A stretch of DNA of 64,000 bases. Origin: Enterobacillus tribolii. Its GTDB lineage: Bacteria > Pseudomonadota > Gammaproteobacteria > Enterobacterales > Enterobacteriaceae. The notes under the pieces were generated by a model. That model saw only the letters and a list, made by a program, of their open reading frames with translations. It was not told the DNA's origin and did not search any database. This document shows positions 18,248-29,302 of this stretch, piece by piece. Location: NCBI RefSeq assembly GCF_003363015.1, contig NZ_QRAP01000012.1, positions 1 through 64,000 of the forward strand. Direction: 5' to 3'. Position 1 is the stretch's first letter; the number at the start of each line of letters is the position of its first letter. The translations under genes and the position numbers were made by a program.

Positions 18248-19741
18248 TTATTCGGACTCTTCGATAAACACCGGCCAGTGGGCGTAGCTTTGCCACAGGC
18301 TTTCCTGATGCAGGTTTTCCGCCCGTAACGGGTGGGTCTCCAGCCATCCGACCGGTAATACCACGTGCAGTTCATTGCCGCTGACTTGCAGACGTACCGC
18401 CGGCAGCGTGTCGTCGCGCCGACGGCTGGCGAAGATGATCGCCAGGCGCAGGATGCGGCACAGATACTCCGCCTGAGCCGGCGGAATCGCATTTTGCTGG
18501 CTGAGCGCGGGCAGATCGACGGGGCCGCTCTGGTTCTGCAGCAGTACGGCCAACAACCGCTTCTGCGCCGGCGTGAAGCCCGGCAGATCAAGATGACGGA
18601 TCAGGTAGGCGGCGTGCTGCTCCGACTGGCGGAAGTCTACGCTCAGCCCGATTTCGTGCAGCTGGCAGGCCAGTTCCAGCAGCTCGGCGCAGCGTACGTT
18701 CAGGCCCCAGGCCGGCGCAAGCTGGCGCACGAAACCATCCGCCAACTGAAAAACGCGCAGCGCCTGATCGGTATCTAACTGATAGCGCCTTTGCAGGTTG
18801 CGGATGGTGCGCCGGCGGACGTCATGTTCCACGGGCAGGTGCAGCATGCCGTAAATCAGCCCTTCGCGCAGCGCGCCGCCGGCCAGCATCATGGCGTCGA
18901 TGTTCAGGGTTTCGAAGATCGCAATCAGAATGGAAAGACCGCTGGGGAAAACCAGCGCCCGTTCCAGCGTCAGGCCGGGGATTTCCAGCTCTTCCAGCTT
19001 ACCGCACTGAATGGCGCGCTGGCGCAGTTGTTTCATCTTGGGCAGGGTGATGCATTCATCCATTCCCTGCGCCACCATGATTTCCTGCAACGCCTGCACC
19101 GTGCCGGACGCGCCGACGCAAATCTGCCAGCCCTGCGCCTTCAGCTTTCCGGCGACGGGCAACAGCATTTCATAAGCGGCTTGCTCCGCCCGTTCGAAAT
19201 TTTCGCGCGTCAGGCTGCGATCGGTGAAGTAACGTTCCAGCCAGGTAACGCAGCCCATCGGCAGGCTGATTAACGATTCAGCCCTGGCTCCGCGTCCAAC
19301 GGCAAGTTCGGTGCTGCCGCCGCCGATATCAACGACCAGACGCCGATCCGGGCCACCGGTGGTGTGCGCCACCCCCTGATAGATCAGGCGGGCTTCTTCC
19401 TCTCCGCTGATGATTTGCACCGGCCGGCCGAGGATACGTTCGGCGGTTTCAATGAAGACATCGGCATTGCGCGCAATACGCAGGGTCGCGGTGGCGACCA
19501 CGCGGATTTGATCGCGGGGAATATCTTGTAAACGCTCAGAAAACAGCCTGAGGCACTGCCAGCCCCGCTGCATTGCTTCGTCAGAAAGGATGTTTTCAGA
19601 ATCCAGCCCGGCCGCCAGCCTGACTTTACGCTTGATGCGCGCCAGGGTCTGAATGCCGCCGGCCACCTCACGTACGACCAACATGTGAAAGCTGTTGGAG
19701 CCAAGATCTATTGCCGCATATTGTGAGGTGGAACTCAGCAT
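18248..19741 (-). CDS. gppA: Guanosine-5'-triphosphate,3'-diphosphate pyrophosphatase
   Basis: Converts pppGpp to ppGpp (and hydrolyses polyphosphate) during the stringent response. 497 aa of the Ppx/GppA ASKHA fold. The phosphate loops are [12 protein letters not shown] near the N-terminus and [13 protein letters not shown]; the acid motif [13 protein letters not shown] follows. The C-terminal HD-like helical domain contains [15 protein letters not shown]. Six bases after rhlB, so the two genes are co-transcribed as in E. coli. Confidence 0.95.
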   Translation of the reverse strand: MLSSTSQYAAIDLGSNSFHMLVVREVAGGIQTLARIKRKVRLAAGLDSENILSDEAMQRGWQCLRLFSERLQDIPRDQIRVVATATLRIARNADVFIETAERILGRPVQIISGEEEARLIYQGVAHTTGGPDRRLVVDIGGGSTELAVGRGARAESLISLPMGCVTWLERYFTDRSLTRENFERAEQAAYEMLLPVAGKLKAQGWQICVGASGTVQALQEIMVAQGMDECITLPKMKQLRQRAIQCGKLEELEIPGLTLERALVFPSGLSILIAIFETLNIDAMMLAGGALREGLIYGMLHLPVEHDVRRRTIRNLQRRYQLDTDQALRVFQLADGFVRQLAPAWGLNVRCAELLELACQLHEIGLSVDFRQSEQHAAYLIRHLDLPGFTPAQKRLLAVLLQNQSGPVDLPALSQQNAIPPAQAEYLCRILRLAIIFASRRRDDTLPAVRLQVSGNELHVVLPVGWLETHPLRAENLHQESLWQSYAHWPVFIEESE

Positions 19742-19747
19742 GTCTGT

Positions 19748-21040
19748 TTAGCCCTGCCGTTTACGGTTGCCGCGCATGGCGCCGCCGCTGCGGCGCTGGC
19801 CCGTGCCCCCGCGACGCGGTCCGTTGTTGCCGCGGCTGCGTGACAGGCGCTTGGGCGCCGGCAGATCGTTCATCAGCGCTTCGCTGTTGTACTTGCTGAC
19901 GGGGATGGTATGCCCGATATACTCTTCGATGGCGGGCAGGTTAAGCACGTACTCTTCACAGGCCAGGCTGATGGAGTTGCCGCTTGCGCCCGCGCGACCG
20001 GTACGGCCGATGCGGTGGACGTAGTCTTCGCAGTCGTCCGGCAGGTCATAGTTGAACACGTGGGTAACGGCGGGAATGTGCAGACCGCGTGCCGCGACGT
20101 CAGTGGCGACCAGAATGTCCAGGTTGCCCTTGGTGAAGTCGTCGAGAATGCGCAGGCGTTTTTTCTGCGCCACGTCGCCGGTCAGCAGGCCCACGCGATG
20201 CCCGTCGGCGGCCAGATGGCCCCAGATGTCTTCGCAGCGGTGCTTGGTGTTGGCAAATATGATGCAGCGATCGGGCCACTCTTCTTCAATCAGCGTCTGC
20301 AACAGGCGCATTTTCTCTTCGTTGGACGGGTAGAACAGCTCTTCTTTGATGCGGTGCCCGGTTTTCTGCTCCGGCTCCACTTCAATGTATTCGGCGTTGT
20401 TCATGTGTTCGAACGCCAGCTCACGCACCCGGTAGGACAGCGTAGCGGAAAAGAGCATATTCAGGCGCTGGGTAACCGGCGGCATGCGGCGGAACAACCA
20501 ACGGATGTCTTTAATAAAGCCAAGGTCGAACATGCGATCGGCTTCGTCCAGTACGACGACCTGGATCGCGCCCAGATCGATATGACCCTGCTTGGCGTAG
20601 TCGATCAACCGGCCGGTGGTGCCGATCAGGATATCCACGCCGTTTTCCAGCACTTTCAGCTGCTTATCGTAGCCGTCGCCGCCGTAGGCCAGCCCCAGCT
20701 TCATACCGGTGCTGTGCGCCAGTGCTTCCGCATCGGAGTGGATCTGCACCGCCAGCTCGCGGGTCGGCGCCATAATCAGCGCGCGCGGCTGATTGGTTTT
20801 GCGCTCCGCAATGGCAGGGTGCGTCAGTAAATAGTGGAAAGTAGACGCCAGAAACGCCAGCGTCTTGCCTGTACCCGTTTGCGCCTGCCCAGCCACATCG
20901 CGCCCGTTGATCGTCAGGGGCAATGCCAACGCCTGAATCGGCGTACAGTTATGAAAGCCTTTCTCTTCAAGGGCTTTGATTACCAGAGGGTTCAGGGCGA
21001 AGTCGGTAAACTTCTGTTCAGTCAAGTGTGTTTTGCTCAT
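19748..21040 (-). CDS. rhlB: DEAD-box RNA helicase RhlB
   Basis: RNA helicase subunit of the degradosome that feeds structured RNA to PNPase, binding RNase E. 430 aa. Q motif around [13 protein letters not shown], Walker A AQTGTGKT, motif [12 protein letters not shown], motif III SATLSY, and motif [12 protein letters not shown]. The C-terminal tail is rich in Arg and Gly ([18 protein letters not shown]), as expected for RNA binding. Divergent from trxA. Confidence 0.96.
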   Translation of the reverse strand: MSKTHLTEQKFTDFALNPLVIKALEEKGFHNCTPIQALALPLTINGRDVAGQAQTGTGKTLAFLASTFHYLLTHPAIAERKTNQPRALIMAPTRELAVQIHSDAEALAHSTGMKLGLAYGGDGYDKQLKVLENGVDILIGTTGRLIDYAKQGHIDLGAIQVVVLDEADRMFDLGFIKDIRWLFRRMPPVTQRLNMLFSATLSYRVRELAFEHMNNAEYIEVEPEQKTGHRIKEELFYPSNEEKMRLLQTLIEEEWPDRCIIFANTKHRCEDIWGHLAADGHRVGLLTGDVAQKKRLRILDDFTKGNLDILVATDVAARGLHIPAVTHVFNYDLPDDCEDYVHRIGRTGRAGASGNSISLACEEYVLNLPAIEEYIGHTIPVSKYNSEALMNDLPAPKRLSRSRGNNGPRRGGTGQRRSGGAMRGNRKRQG

Positions 21041-21206
21041 AATGGCGTAGAGTATCAGTTAACCGTATCTTCACGAAAGTATTGCTTTACGAAAGCGTAT
21101 CCGGTGAAATAAAGTCAGCACTTTGTTGCTGAGTAAATTGCGCGTGTCTGTCGGACACCGCCTAATACTACACCAACAAGGCAGACTTAATCCCGTGGAG
21201 TAGAGC

Positions 21207-21533
21207 ATGAGCGATAAAATTGTTCACCTGAGTGACAGTAGCTTCGAGACTGATGTCCTGAAAGCTGCAGGCCCCGTCCTGGTCGATTTCTGGGCCGAAT
21301 GGTGCGGTCCGTGCAAAATGATTGCGCCGATCCTGGATGAAATCGCCGCTGAATATGAAGGGAAGCTGACCATCGCCAAGCTGAACATCGATGAAAACCC
21401 GGCAACGGCGCCGAAGTTCGGCATCCGTGGCATCCCGACCCTGCTGCTGTTTAAAGACGGCGCAGTGGCGGCCACGAAAGTGGGGGCGCTGTCCAAGACC
21501 CAACTGAAAGATTTCCTGGACACCAATCTGTAA
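21207..21533 (+). CDS. trxA: Thioredoxin 1
   Basis: Small cytoplasmic dithiol oxidoreductase of 108 aa that reduces ribonucleotide reductase, PAPS reductase and oxidised proteins. The active site WCGPC has Cys33 and Cys36; the cis-proline loop GIRGIPT and buried Asp27 are present. Length and sequence match E. coli TrxA nearly throughout. AGAGC-type ribosome site upstream of ATG. Confidence 0.98.
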   Translation: MSDKIVHLSDSSFETDVLKAAGPVLVDFWAEWCGPCKMIAPILDEIAAEYEGKLTIAKLNIDENPATAPKFGIRGIPTLLLFKDGAVAATKVGALSKTQLKDFLDTNL

Positions 21534-21931
21534 TCATTACTGCGGACGCCGGCGGCCCTGAGTTTTCTCTCTTGTCCGCTGGACGTCCGGCAATAAGCGT
21601 GTTAAGTTTACCGCACTGCACATATTTGAACTTATCCGTAGTTTGAGTCATAAAGTTAGAATCTAAGTTTTACTCTGTTTTGAAACCTTTGTCTGAACTC
21701 TGCGTTCCGCTCATGGCGAGCAAACTAAAACATAGGTTTTAAACCGTTCGGCTTTACTTAATTTAAGGCTCCTTTGTGTTCCCGTGATTCACATGGCTAA
21801 TGCTCATGTTGATCTTATGCGTGATTCATATGCCGGGATAATGAAGGCCCACAAACAGGCATGGATGACCCCTGTCATACCATTCACCGAAACAGTTCGA
21901 GATATACCCCGAGTTTAAAGAACCCACCATT
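21534..21931 (+). promoter_or_regulatory. Long rho leader region
   Basis: About 400 bp with no long gene separates trxA from rho. In E. coli this is the rho promoter and long 5' leader, where Rho terminates its own transcript. C-rich, G-poor stretches such as CCACAAACAGGC and CCCCTGTCATACCATTCACC near 21850-21895 could serve as rut sequence. No intrinsic terminator is seen. Confidence 0.6.
21817..21918 (+). CDS. Possible rho leader peptide (RhoL-like ORF)
   Basis: A 33-codon frame starting [12 protein letters not shown] ends 13 bases before the rho start codon; an in-frame ATG at 21793 would extend it to 41 codons. E. coli RhoL is also 33 residues (recalled), but I see no convincing sequence match and no clear ribosome site. 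It may be chance; given because of its position and length only. Confidence 0.25.
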   Translation: MRDSYAGIMKAHKQAWMTPVIPFTETVRDIPRV

Positions 21932-23191
21932 ATGAATCTTACCGAATTAAAAAATACGCCGGTCTCTGAGTTGATTACTCTCGGCGAAAACATGGGACTG
22001 GAAAACCTGGCCCGTATGCGCAAGCAGGACATCATTTTCGCCATCCTTAAGCAGCATGCGAAAAGCGGCGAAGATATCTTCGGCGACGGGGTGCTGGAGA
22101 TATTGCAGGATGGCTTCGGCTTCCTCCGCTCCGCAGACAGTTCCTACCTCGCCGGTCCCGATGATATCTACGTTTCTCCCAGCCAAATCCGCCGCTTTAA
22201 CCTCCGCACCGGCGACACCATTTCCGGAAAAATCCGCCCGCCGAAAGAAGGCGAACGCTATTTTGCGCTGCTGAAGGTGAACGAGGTTAACTACGATAAG
22301 CCGGAAAACGCCCGTAATAAGATCCTGTTCGAAAACCTGACGCCGCTGCACGCGAATTCCCGCCTGCGGATGGAGCGCGGCAACGGTTCCACCGAAGACC
22401 TGACCGCCCGCGTACTGGATTTGGCTTCGCCGATCGGTCGTGGTCAGCGTGGTTTGATCGTGGCGCCGCCGAAAGCGGGTAAAACCATGCTGCTGCAAAA
22501 TATCGCGCAGAGCATTGCTTACAACCATCCTGACTGCGTGCTGATGGTGCTGCTGATTGACGAACGTCCGGAAGAAGTGACGGAGATGCAGCGTCTGGTG
22601 AAAGGCGAAGTCGTGGCGTCAACGTTTGACGAGCCGGCTTCCCGCCACGTTCAGGTTGCTGAAATGGTGATCGAAAAGGCGAAGCGCCTGGTCGAACACA
22701 AGAAAGACGTTATTATCCTGCTGGACTCCATCACCCGTCTGGCCCGCGCTTACAACACCGTGGTGCCGGCCTCCGGCAAAGTGCTGACCGGTGGTGTGGA
22801 TGCCAACGCCCTGCACCGTCCGAAGCGCTTCTTCGGCGCCGCGCGTAATGTGGAAGAGGGCGGCAGCCTGACCATCATTGCGACCGCGCTGATCGATACC
22901 GGTTCGAAGATGGACGAAGTGATTTACGAAGAATTTAAAGGCACCGGCAACATGGAACTGCACCTTTCCCGTAAGATCGCGGAAAAACGTGTGTTCCCGG
23001 CGATTGACTACAACCGCTCCGGTACCCGTAAAGAAGAATTACTCACGACCTCGGAAGAGCTGCAGAAAATGTGGATCCTGCGCAAAATCATTCACCCGAT
23101 GGGTGAGATCGACGCGATGGAATTCCTTATTAATAAGCTGGCAATGACCAAAACCAATGATGAGTTCTTCGATATGATGAAGCGCTCATAA
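21932..23191 (+). CDS. rho: Transcription termination factor Rho
   Basis: Hexameric RNA-dependent ATPase that ends transcription at rut sites. 419 aa. N-terminal Rho domain and cold-shock-like RNA-binding fold (about 48-120, [21 protein letters not shown] region), Walker A APPKAGKT, Walker [12 protein letters not shown], and the Q- and R-loop region ([16 protein letters not shown]). Essentially the E. coli protein. Autoregulation through the long leader is likely. Confidence 0.98.
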   Translation: MNLTELKNTPVSELITLGENMGLENLARMRKQDIIFAILKQHAKSGEDIFGDGVLEILQDGFGFLRSADSSYLAGPDDIYVSPSQIRRFNLRTGDTISGKIRPPKEGERYFALLKVNEVNYDKPENARNKILFENLTPLHANSRLRMERGNGSTEDLTARVLDLASPIGRGQRGLIVAPPKAGKTMLLQNIAQSIAYNHPDCVLMVLLIDERPEEVTEMQRLVKGEVVASTFDEPASRHVQVAEMVIEKAKRLVEHKKDVIILLDSITRLARAYNTVVPASGKVLTGGVDANALHRPKRFFGAARNVEEGGSLTIIATALIDTGSKMDEVIYEEFKGTGNMELHLSRKIAEKRVFPAIDYNRSGTRKEELLTTSEELQKMWILRKIIHPMGEIDAMEFLINKLAMTKTNDEFFDMMKRS

Positions 23192-23206
23192 CGGGCCGTC
23201 ATTCAT

Positions 23207-23240
23207 ACGGAAAGCGCCGGAGAAATTCGGCGCCTTCCGT
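23207..23240 (+). other. Strong hairpin after rho
   Basis: ACGGAA...TTCCGT closes an inner CGCCG/CGGCG stem with a mismatch between them. No U tract follows. It probably stabilises the rho 3' end. Confidence 0.5.
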
Positions 23241-23290
23241 GAAGGTGTTCAGATTATTCTGGGTTCTTATCGATTGTCCCAACTTATAAT

Positions 23291-23316
23291 GACGGTTAGC
23301 CGTCTTTTTTTATTTT
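23291..23316 (+). terminator. Intrinsic terminator between rho and wecA
   Basis: GACGG-TTAG-CCGTC is a perfect 5-bp stem followed by TTTTTTTATTTT. Confidence 0.8.
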
Positions 23317-23418
23317 AGCCGCTGAATTATTGTAATTAGATTAGGCAAAAAGAACGACTTGGATGACAATAGCACGGTTCTTTCAGGGCCTTGAACCGGC
23401 GCTGTATGTAATCTTGGC

Positions 23419-23438
23419 GTGTCGTAAATAAGCGACAC
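23419..23438. promoter_or_regulatory. Dyad upstream of wecA
   Basis: GTGTCG-N8-CGACAC lies 30 bp before the wecA start codon. It also reads TGTC-N10-GACA, the GlrR consensus form. It could equally be a leader hairpin; no sigma54 promoter is seen next to it. Confidence 0.35.
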
Positions 23439-23468
23439 AAAACAGCTGATTGAAAGAGAGCAGTTTCT

Positions 23469-24560
23469 GTGAATTTACTCACTACGAGTAGCGATCTTTT
23501 CGTTGTTTTTCTGTTTTCGCTGGCGTTCCTGTTTTGTGCGCGTAAAGTCGCGAAAAAGATCGGTTTGGTCGATAAGCCGAACTATCGTAAGCGTCACCAG
23601 GGGTTAATCCCGCTGGTGGGTGGTATTTCCGTTTATGCGGGAATCTGCTTCACTTTTCTGTTTTTCCAGCCTTACATCCCCCATTTCCGCCTTTACCTGC
23701 TATGCGCCGGCGCGCTGGTGCTGGTTGGCGCGCTTGATGACCGTTTCGATATCAGTGTGAAAATCCGCGCCACTGTACAGGCGTTGATCGCCATTGCGAT
23801 GATGACGGTGGGCGGGCTGTATTTACGCAACCTGGGGCAAATCTTCGGCCCCTGGGAACTGACGCTCGGGCCTTTCGGGTACCTGGTCACGCTGTTCGCC
23901 GTTTGGGCGGCAATCAACGCATTCAACATGGTTGACGGCATCGATGGCTTGCTGGGCGGGCTGTCGTGCGTCACCTTTTTATCCATGGGTATCCTGTTGT
24001 GGCAGGACGGGCAGCATGATCTGGCTATGTGGTGTTTTGCCTTTATCGCTGCGATAGTGCCTTATATTTTGCTTAACCTGGGGATTTTGGGTCGGCGGTA
24101 CAAAGTCTTTATGGGGGATGCGGGCAGTACGCTGATTGGTTTCACCGTCATCTGGATCCTGCTGGAAAGTACGCAGGGCAGCGGCCACCCGATGAATCCG
24201 GTGACGGCGCTGTGGGTGATTGCCATTCCGCTGATGGACATGATCGCCATCATGTATCGCCGGCTGCGTAAAGGCATGAGCCCGTTTTCACCCGACCGCC
24301 AGCATATTCATCACCTGATCATGCGCGCCGGCTTTACCTCCCGGCAGGCATTTGTTCTGATTACGCTGGCGGCAGCCTTGTTGGCGGCGATTGGCGTAAC
24401 CGGTGAGCGGTTGGGTTTTGTACCAGAATGGGTAATGTTGGTATTATTTTTGCTGGCTTTTGTACTCTACGGTTACTGCATCAAGCGCGCCTGGCGCGTC
24501 GCCCGTTTCGTTAAACGGATGAAACGCCGGATGCGGCGGTCGCACCCGCGGGCAGAGTGA
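23469..24560 (+). CDS. wecA: UDP-GlcNAc:undecaprenyl-phosphate GlcNAc-1-phosphate transferase
   Basis: Inner-membrane enzyme that forms lipid I of enterobacterial common antigen, and starts many O-antigens. 363 aa with about 11 membrane segments. Family motifs visible: LVDKPNYRKRHQGLIPLVGG, DDRFD, NAFNMVDGIDGLLGG, and the basic HIHHLIMRAGF loop. The GTG start at 23469 gives the family N-terminus MNLLT and follows AAAGAGAG. First gene of the ECA operon. Confidence 0.97.
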   Translation: MNLLTTSSDLFVVFLFSLAFLFCARKVAKKIGLVDKPNYRKRHQGLIPLVGGISVYAGICFTFLFFQPYIPHFRLYLLCAGALVLVGALDDRFDISVKIRATVQALIAIAMMTVGGLYLRNLGQIFGPWELTLGPFGYLVTLFAVWAAINAFNMVDGIDGLLGGLSCVTFLSMGILLWQDGQHDLAMWCFAFIAAIVPYILLNLGILGRRYKVFMGDAGSTLIGFTVIWILLESTQGSGHPMNPVTALWVIAIPLMDMIAIMYRRLRKGMSPFSPDRQHIHHLIMRAGFTSRQAFVLITLAAALLAAIGVTGERLGFVPEWVMLVLFLLAFVLYGYCIKRAWRVARFVKRMKRRMRRSHPRAE

Positions 24561-24604
24561 CCAGGGCAAGCATGTATCATAATTTCAGAGATTCGGGCGT
24601 GGTG

Positions 24605-25651
24605 ATGAGATCTAACGAGAACGAGCAACTGATTGATAATGAGCTGGATATCCGCGGATTATGCCGGACGTTGTGGAACGGAAAAGCATGGATTGTCGGC
24701 ATCGGCGCCTTGTTCGGCGCGGCGGCGTTGGTCGCTTCTTTCCTGATGCAACAGGAGTGGAGCTCAACGGCGATTACGGATAAGCCGACGGTCAACATGC
24801 TGGGCGGTTACTACTCCCAGCAGCAATTTTTGCGCAATCTGGACCAGCGCCTGCTGAGCAATGCGGCAGCGCCCGATCTCAGCATCGCTGATGAAGCCTA
24901 CAATGAATTTGTCATGCAACTGGCGGCGTATGATACGCGGCGCGACTTTTGGCTGCAGAGCAAATACTATCAGGATCGCAAAGAGGGCGACGCCAAAGCG
25001 GATGCCGCTTTGCTGGATGAGCTGATCGCCGACATTCAGTTCACGCCGCGCGACATGACCAAAAACGTGAATGACAGCGTTAAGCTGATTGCCGAAACCG
25101 CGCCGGACGCGAACACGCTGCTGCGCCAGTACGTGGCGTTTGCCAGCCAGCGGGCGGCGACGCATCTGAACGAAGAGATTCAGGGCGCATGGGCCGCGCG
25201 GACGATTTCGCTCAAAGCGCAGGTTAAGCGCCAGGATGAAGTGGCGAAGTCGGTTTATCAGCGCGAGCTGAGCGGCGTGGAGGCTGCGCTGAAGATCGCA
25301 CAGAAGCAGGGCATCGATACCACCCGCACCGATACGCCCGCTCAGGACGTTCCTGCTTCGGATATGTTCCTGCTGGGCCGTCCTTTGTTACAGGCGCGGC
25401 TGGAGTCGTTGCAGGCTTCCGGCCCGGCTTATGACGTCGAATACGATCAAAACCGCGCTATGCTTAACACGCTGAACGTCGGCCCGGTGCTGGACGCCAA
25501 GTTCCAGACCTACCGCTATCTGCGCACGCCGGAGGAACCGGTGAAGCGCGACAGTCCCCGCCGGGTGTTTATGCTGATTATGTGGGGCGCCATCGGCGGC
25601 CTGATTGGCGCAGGCGTTGCGCTGGTGCGGCGTTCAGGAAAAGCCGCCTGA
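24605..25651 (+). CDS. wzzE: ECA polysaccharide chain-length regulator WzzE
   Basis: Polysaccharide co-polymerase that sets ECA chain length with WzyE. 348 aa from this start: a TM segment near residues 30-52, a large periplasmic coiled-coil domain, and a C-terminal TM (MLIMWGAIGGLIGAGVAL). The motif TPEEPVKRDSPRR before TM2 is the Wzz hallmark. The start is uncertain: ATG at 24605 gives exactly the E. coli length but a weak ribosome site; ATG at 24572 and a GTG at 24557 (overlapping the wecA stop) are alternatives. Confidence 0.92.
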   Translation: MRSNENEQLIDNELDIRGLCRTLWNGKAWIVGIGALFGAAALVASFLMQQEWSSTAITDKPTVNMLGGYYSQQQFLRNLDQRLLSNAAAPDLSIADEAYNEFVMQLAAYDTRRDFWLQSKYYQDRKEGDAKADAALLDELIADIQFTPRDMTKNVNDSVKLIAETAPDANTLLRQYVAFASQRAATHLNEEIQGAWAARTISLKAQVKRQDEVAKSVYQRELSGVEAALKIAQKQGIDTTRTDTPAQDVPASDMFLLGRPLLQARLESLQASGPAYDVEYDQNRAMLNTLNVGPVLDAKFQTYRYLRTPEEPVKRDSPRRVFMLIMWGAIGGLIGAGVALVRRSGKAA

Positions 25652-25766
25652 TCGATCCGGCTGAGCGCCGGTGAAACAGTGATGAAATTAAGGGATAGGA
25701 GGCCGCGGCAATAAGGATGCCCGGCCTGAAATTTATGTCAAAACCATCAATAAAAAGAGACTCTCT

Positions 25767-26897
25767 GTGAAAGTGTTGACCGTTTTCGGTACCCGCCCAG
25801 AAGCGATAAAAATGGCGCCTTTGGTTCATGCTCTGGCGCAGGACAGCACCTTTGAAGCGAAAGTCTGTGTGACGGCGCAGCATCGTGAAATGCTGGACCA
25901 GGTGCTGAAGCTGTTTGATATCGTGCCGGATTACGACCTTAACATCATGAAGCCCGGACAAGGGCTGAGCGAGATAACGTGCCGTATTCTGGAAGGGTTG
26001 AAACCGGTACTGGAAGAGTTCCGCCCCGACGTGGTGCTGGTGCACGGCGATACCACGACCACGCTGGCGACCAGCCTGGCGGCGTTTTACCAGCGCATTC
26101 CCGTGGGGCACGTGGAGGCCGGGCTGCGTACCGGCGATCTCTATTCGCCCTGGCCGGAAGAGGCGAACCGTAAACTGACGGGGCATCTGGCGATGTACCA
26201 TTTCGCTCCGACCGAAAATTCCCGCCAAAACCTGCTGAGGGAGTCAATTCCCGACGATCGTATTTTCGTTACCGGCAATACCGTGATTGACGCCCTGTTC
26301 TGGGTGCGCGACCGGGTGCTGGGCGATGCGGCGCTGCAACAATCACTGGAGCGTCGCTACCCTTTTCTGGACAAGAACAAAAAGATGGTGCTGGTAACCG
26401 GCCACCGCCGGGAAAGCTTCGGCGGCGGATTCGAGCGCATTTGCACCGCCCTGGCCGAGATCGCCCGTACGCATGATGAGATTCAGGTGGTATACCCGGT
26501 TCATCTCAACCCTAACGTCAGCGAACCGGTTAACCGTATTTTGCGCGGCATCGACAATATTTTCCTGATCGATCCGCAGGACTACCTGCCGTTCGTGTAC
26601 CTGATGAACCGCGCCTACATGATTCTGACTGACTCCGGCGGCATTCAGGAAGAAGCGCCCTCGCTGGGCAAACCGGTGTTGGTCATGCGCTCCACGACCG
26701 AGCGGCCGGAAGCCGTAACCGCCGGTACGGTGCGGCTGGTCGGAACGGACAGCCAAAAGATTTTGCAAGAAGTAACCCAACTGCTCACGGACAGCAGCGA
26801 GTACCACGCGATGAGCCGGGCTCACAATCCCTACGGCGACGGGCAGGCCTGTCAGCGAATTTTGAATGCACTAAAAAATCATCAGGTGACGCTATGA
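25767..26897 (+). CDS. wecB: UDP-N-acetylglucosamine 2-epimerase (non-hydrolysing)
   Basis: Converts UDP-GlcNAc to UDP-ManNAc for ECA. 376 aa, the family length. Starts [16 protein letters not shown] from a GTG; catalytic and binding motifs include [25 protein letters not shown] and [19 protein letters not shown]. Overlaps wecC by four bases. The 115-bp gap before it (after wzzE) has no gene. Confidence 0.97.
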   Translation: MKVLTVFGTRPEAIKMAPLVHALAQDSTFEAKVCVTAQHREMLDQVLKLFDIVPDYDLNIMKPGQGLSEITCRILEGLKPVLEEFRPDVVLVHGDTTTTLATSLAAFYQRIPVGHVEAGLRTGDLYSPWPEEANRKLTGHLAMYHFAPTENSRQNLLRESIPDDRIFVTGNTVIDALFWVRDRVLGDAALQQSLERRYPFLDKNKKMVLVTGHRRESFGGGFERICTALAEIARTHDEIQVVYPVHLNPNVSEPVNRILRGIDNIFLIDPQDYLPFVYLMNRAYMILTDSGGIQEEAPSLGKPVLVMRSTTERPEAVTAGTVRLVGTDSQKILQEVTQLLTDSSEYHAMSRAHNPYGDGQACQRILNALKNHQVTL

Positions 26898-28156
26898 GTT
26901 TTGAAACGATTTCAGTTATTGGACTTGGGTATATTGGTTTGCCGACGGCTGCCGCGTTCGCGTCCCGCCAGAAAAACGTGATTGGCGTTGACGTTAACAC
27001 CCATGCGGTGGAAACCATTAACCGCGGCGCCATTCATATCGTGGAACCTGATTTGGACAAGGTGGTGAAGCAGGCCGTGGAAGGCGGTTTTCTGCGCGCC
27101 GTCACCAAACCTGAAGCGGCGGACGCCTTTCTGATTGCGGTGCCGACTCCGTTCAAGGGCGATCACGAGCCGGACCTGGCGTTCGTGGAAGCGGCCGCCC
27201 GCTCCGTTGCGCCGGTGCTGAAAAAAGGCGATCTGGTGATTCTGGAATCCACTTCGCCGGTCGGGGCTACCGAGCAAATGGCCGCCTGGCTGGCGGAAGC
27301 ACGCCCGGATCTGACCTTCCCGCAACAGGCCGGCGAGGAGTCCGATATTGATATCGCATACTGCCCGGAGCGCGTGCTGCCCGGCAAAGTGATGATCGAA
27401 CTGATCCAAAACGATCGCGTGATCGGTGGGATGACGCCGAAATCCTCGGCCCGCGCCAGCGAGCTGTATAAAATCTTCCTGGAAGGCGAGTGCGTTGTTA
27501 CCAACTCCCGTACCGCGGAGATGTGCAAACTGACGGAAAACAGCTTCCGTGACGTTAACATCGCGTTTGCCAACGAATTGTCGCTGATCTGCGCCGAACA
27601 GGGCATTAATGTCTGGGAACTGATCGCGCTGGCGAACCGCCATCCGCGCGTGAACATTCTTCAGCCCGGCCCGGGCGTCGGTGGTCACTGCATCGCGGTC
27701 GATCCGTGGTTCATCGTCTCACAAAACCCGCAGCAGGCGCGCCTGATTCATACCGCACGGTTGGTAAACGACGGTAAGCCGTTGTGGGTCATGGATAAAG
27801 TTAAAGCCGCGCTGGCCGATTGCCTGGCGGCGAGCGGCAAACGCGCTGCCGAAGTGAAAATCGCCTGTTTCGGTCTGGCATTCAAGCCGGATATCGACGA
27901 TCTGCGTGAAAGCCCGGCGATGGAAATCGCCCATATGATCGCCGAATGGCATACCGGCCAGACCTTGCTGGTGGAGCCGAACATTGCACAGTTGCCGAAG
28001 AAACTGGTGGGCCATGCCGAGCTGGCGAGCACCGAAGAGGCGCTGCGTCAGGCCGACGTGCTGGTGATGCTGGTGGATCATAAACAGTTTAAGGCCATTG
28101 CCGCAGACAGCGTGAAGCAGCAGTTTATCGTCGACACCAAAGGAGTCTGGCGTTGA
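26894..28156 (+). CDS. wecC: UDP-N-acetyl-D-mannosamine dehydrogenase
   Basis: NAD-dependent four-electron oxidation of UDP-ManNAc to UDP-ManNAcA, the second ECA sugar donor. 420 aa as in E. coli. Rossmann motif [14 protein letters not shown] near residue 10, the helical dimerisation region ([20 protein letters not shown]), catalytic Cys in [14 protein letters not shown], and C-terminal UDP-binding domain with [16 protein letters not shown] overlap with wecB. Confidence 0.97.
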   Translation: MSFETISVIGLGYIGLPTAAAFASRQKNVIGVDVNTHAVETINRGAIHIVEPDLDKVVKQAVEGGFLRAVTKPEAADAFLIAVPTPFKGDHEPDLAFVEAAARSVAPVLKKGDLVILESTSPVGATEQMAAWLAEARPDLTFPQQAGEESDIDIAYCPERVLPGKVMIELIQNDRVIGGMTPKSSARASELYKIFLEGECVVTNSRTAEMCKLTENSFRDVNIAFANELSLICAEQGINVWELIALANRHPRVNILQPGPGVGGHCIAVDPWFIVSQNPQQARLIHTARLVNDGKPLWVMDKVKAALADCLAASGKRAAEVKIACFGLAFKPDIDDLRESPAMEIAHMIAEWHTGQTLLVEPNIAQLPKKLVGHAELASTEEALRQADVLVMLVDHKQFKAIAADSVKQQFIVDTKGVWR

Positions 28157-29217
28157 AACGGATTCTGGTCACCGGCGGGGCCGGCTTTATCGGCTCGGCC
28201 GTGGTACGTCACATCATCAACGACACCGACGACAGCGTAGTGGTGGTGGACAAGCTGACGTATGCCGGCAACCTGGAGTCGCTGGCGCCGGTAGCGGGCA
28301 GCGATCGCTATGCGTTCGAGCAGGCCGACATTTGCGACCGTGCGGCGATGGAGCAGATTTTTGCCCGTTATCAGCCTGACTGCGTGATGCACCTGGCGGC
28401 GGAAAGCCACGTCGATCGTTCTATCGACGGCCCGGCGGCGTTCATTGAAACCAACGTTGTGGGTACGTATACCTTGCTGGAAGCCGCGCGCCATTATTGG
28501 AACCCTCTGGACGCGGAGCGCAAATCGCGTTTTCGCTTCCACCATATTTCCACCGACGAGGTTTACGGCGATTTGCATGGCACGGACGATCTGTTTACCG
28601 AAACCACGCCTTACGCGCCGAGCAGCCCTTATTCCGCCTCCAAGGCGTCCAGCGATCATCTGGTGCGCGCCTGGCTGCGGACGTACGGCTTGCCGACCCT
28701 CATCACCAACTGTTCCAATAACTACGGCCCGTATCATTTCCCTGAGAAGCTGATCCCGCTGACCATCCTGAGCGCGCTGGCCGGAAAACCGTTGCCGGTA
28801 TACGGCGACGGCGCGCAGGTGCGCGACTGGCTGTATGTGGAAGATCATGCTCGGGCGCTGTACCAGGTGGTGACGCAGGGTGTAGTGGGCGAAACGTACA
28901 ACATCGGCGGCCACAACGAACGTAAAAACATCGACGTGGTACGCACCATCTGCGCGCTGCTGGAAGAACTGGCGCCGCAGAAGCCGGCCGGCGTTGCCCG
29001 GTATGCCGATTTGATCACCTTCGTGACCGATCGCCCCGGCCACGATATGCGCTATGCCATTGACGCCGGTAAAATCGAGCGTGAGCTGGGCTGGAAACCG
29101 CAGGAAACGTTCGAAAGCGGGATCCGTAAAACCGTGTTGTGGTATCTGCAAAATGAAACCTGGTGGCGCCGGGTGCAGGACGGTTCCTACGCCGGCGAGC
29201 GTTTAGGTCTGCAATAA
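28153..29217 (+). CDS. rffG: dTDP-glucose 4,6-dehydratase
   Basis: NAD-dependent SDR enzyme making dTDP-4-keto-6-deoxyglucose, on the way to dTDP-Fuc4NAc. 354 aa. Gly-rich [16 protein letters not shown] at the N-terminus, STDEVYGD catalytic stretch, and YSASK. It starts with TTG at 28153, overlapping the wecC stop (TTGA), with AGGAG eight bases upstream; no later ATG would keep the Rossmann motif. Confidence 0.96.
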   Translation: MKRILVTGGAGFIGSAVVRHIINDTDDSVVVVDKLTYAGNLESLAPVAGSDRYAFEQADICDRAAMEQIFARYQPDCVMHLAAESHVDRSIDGPAAFIETNVVGTYTLLEAARHYWNPLDAERKSRFRFHHISTDEVYGDLHGTDDLFTETTPYAPSSPYSASKASSDHLVRAWLRTYGLPTLITNCSNNYGPYHFPEKLIPLTILSALAGKPLPVYGDGAQVRDWLYVEDHARALYQVVTQGVVGETYNIGGHNERKNIDVVRTICALLEELAPQKPAGVARYADLITFVTDRPGHDMRYAIDAGKIERELGWKPQETFESGIRKTVLWYLQNETWWRRVQDGSYAGERLGLQ

Positions 29218-29302
29218 AGAGACAAACGGCGCCGGTGCGTCGTTTGAACGAGCCTAACCGCGTACGGCCCGTTAACGGCCGGGCGTGGATCAAGGAGGCA
29301 TA

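Noticed and set aside
23419-23438. A sigma54 promoter linked to the wecA dyad
   Set aside because: No GG-N10-GC element with correct spacing is present near it.
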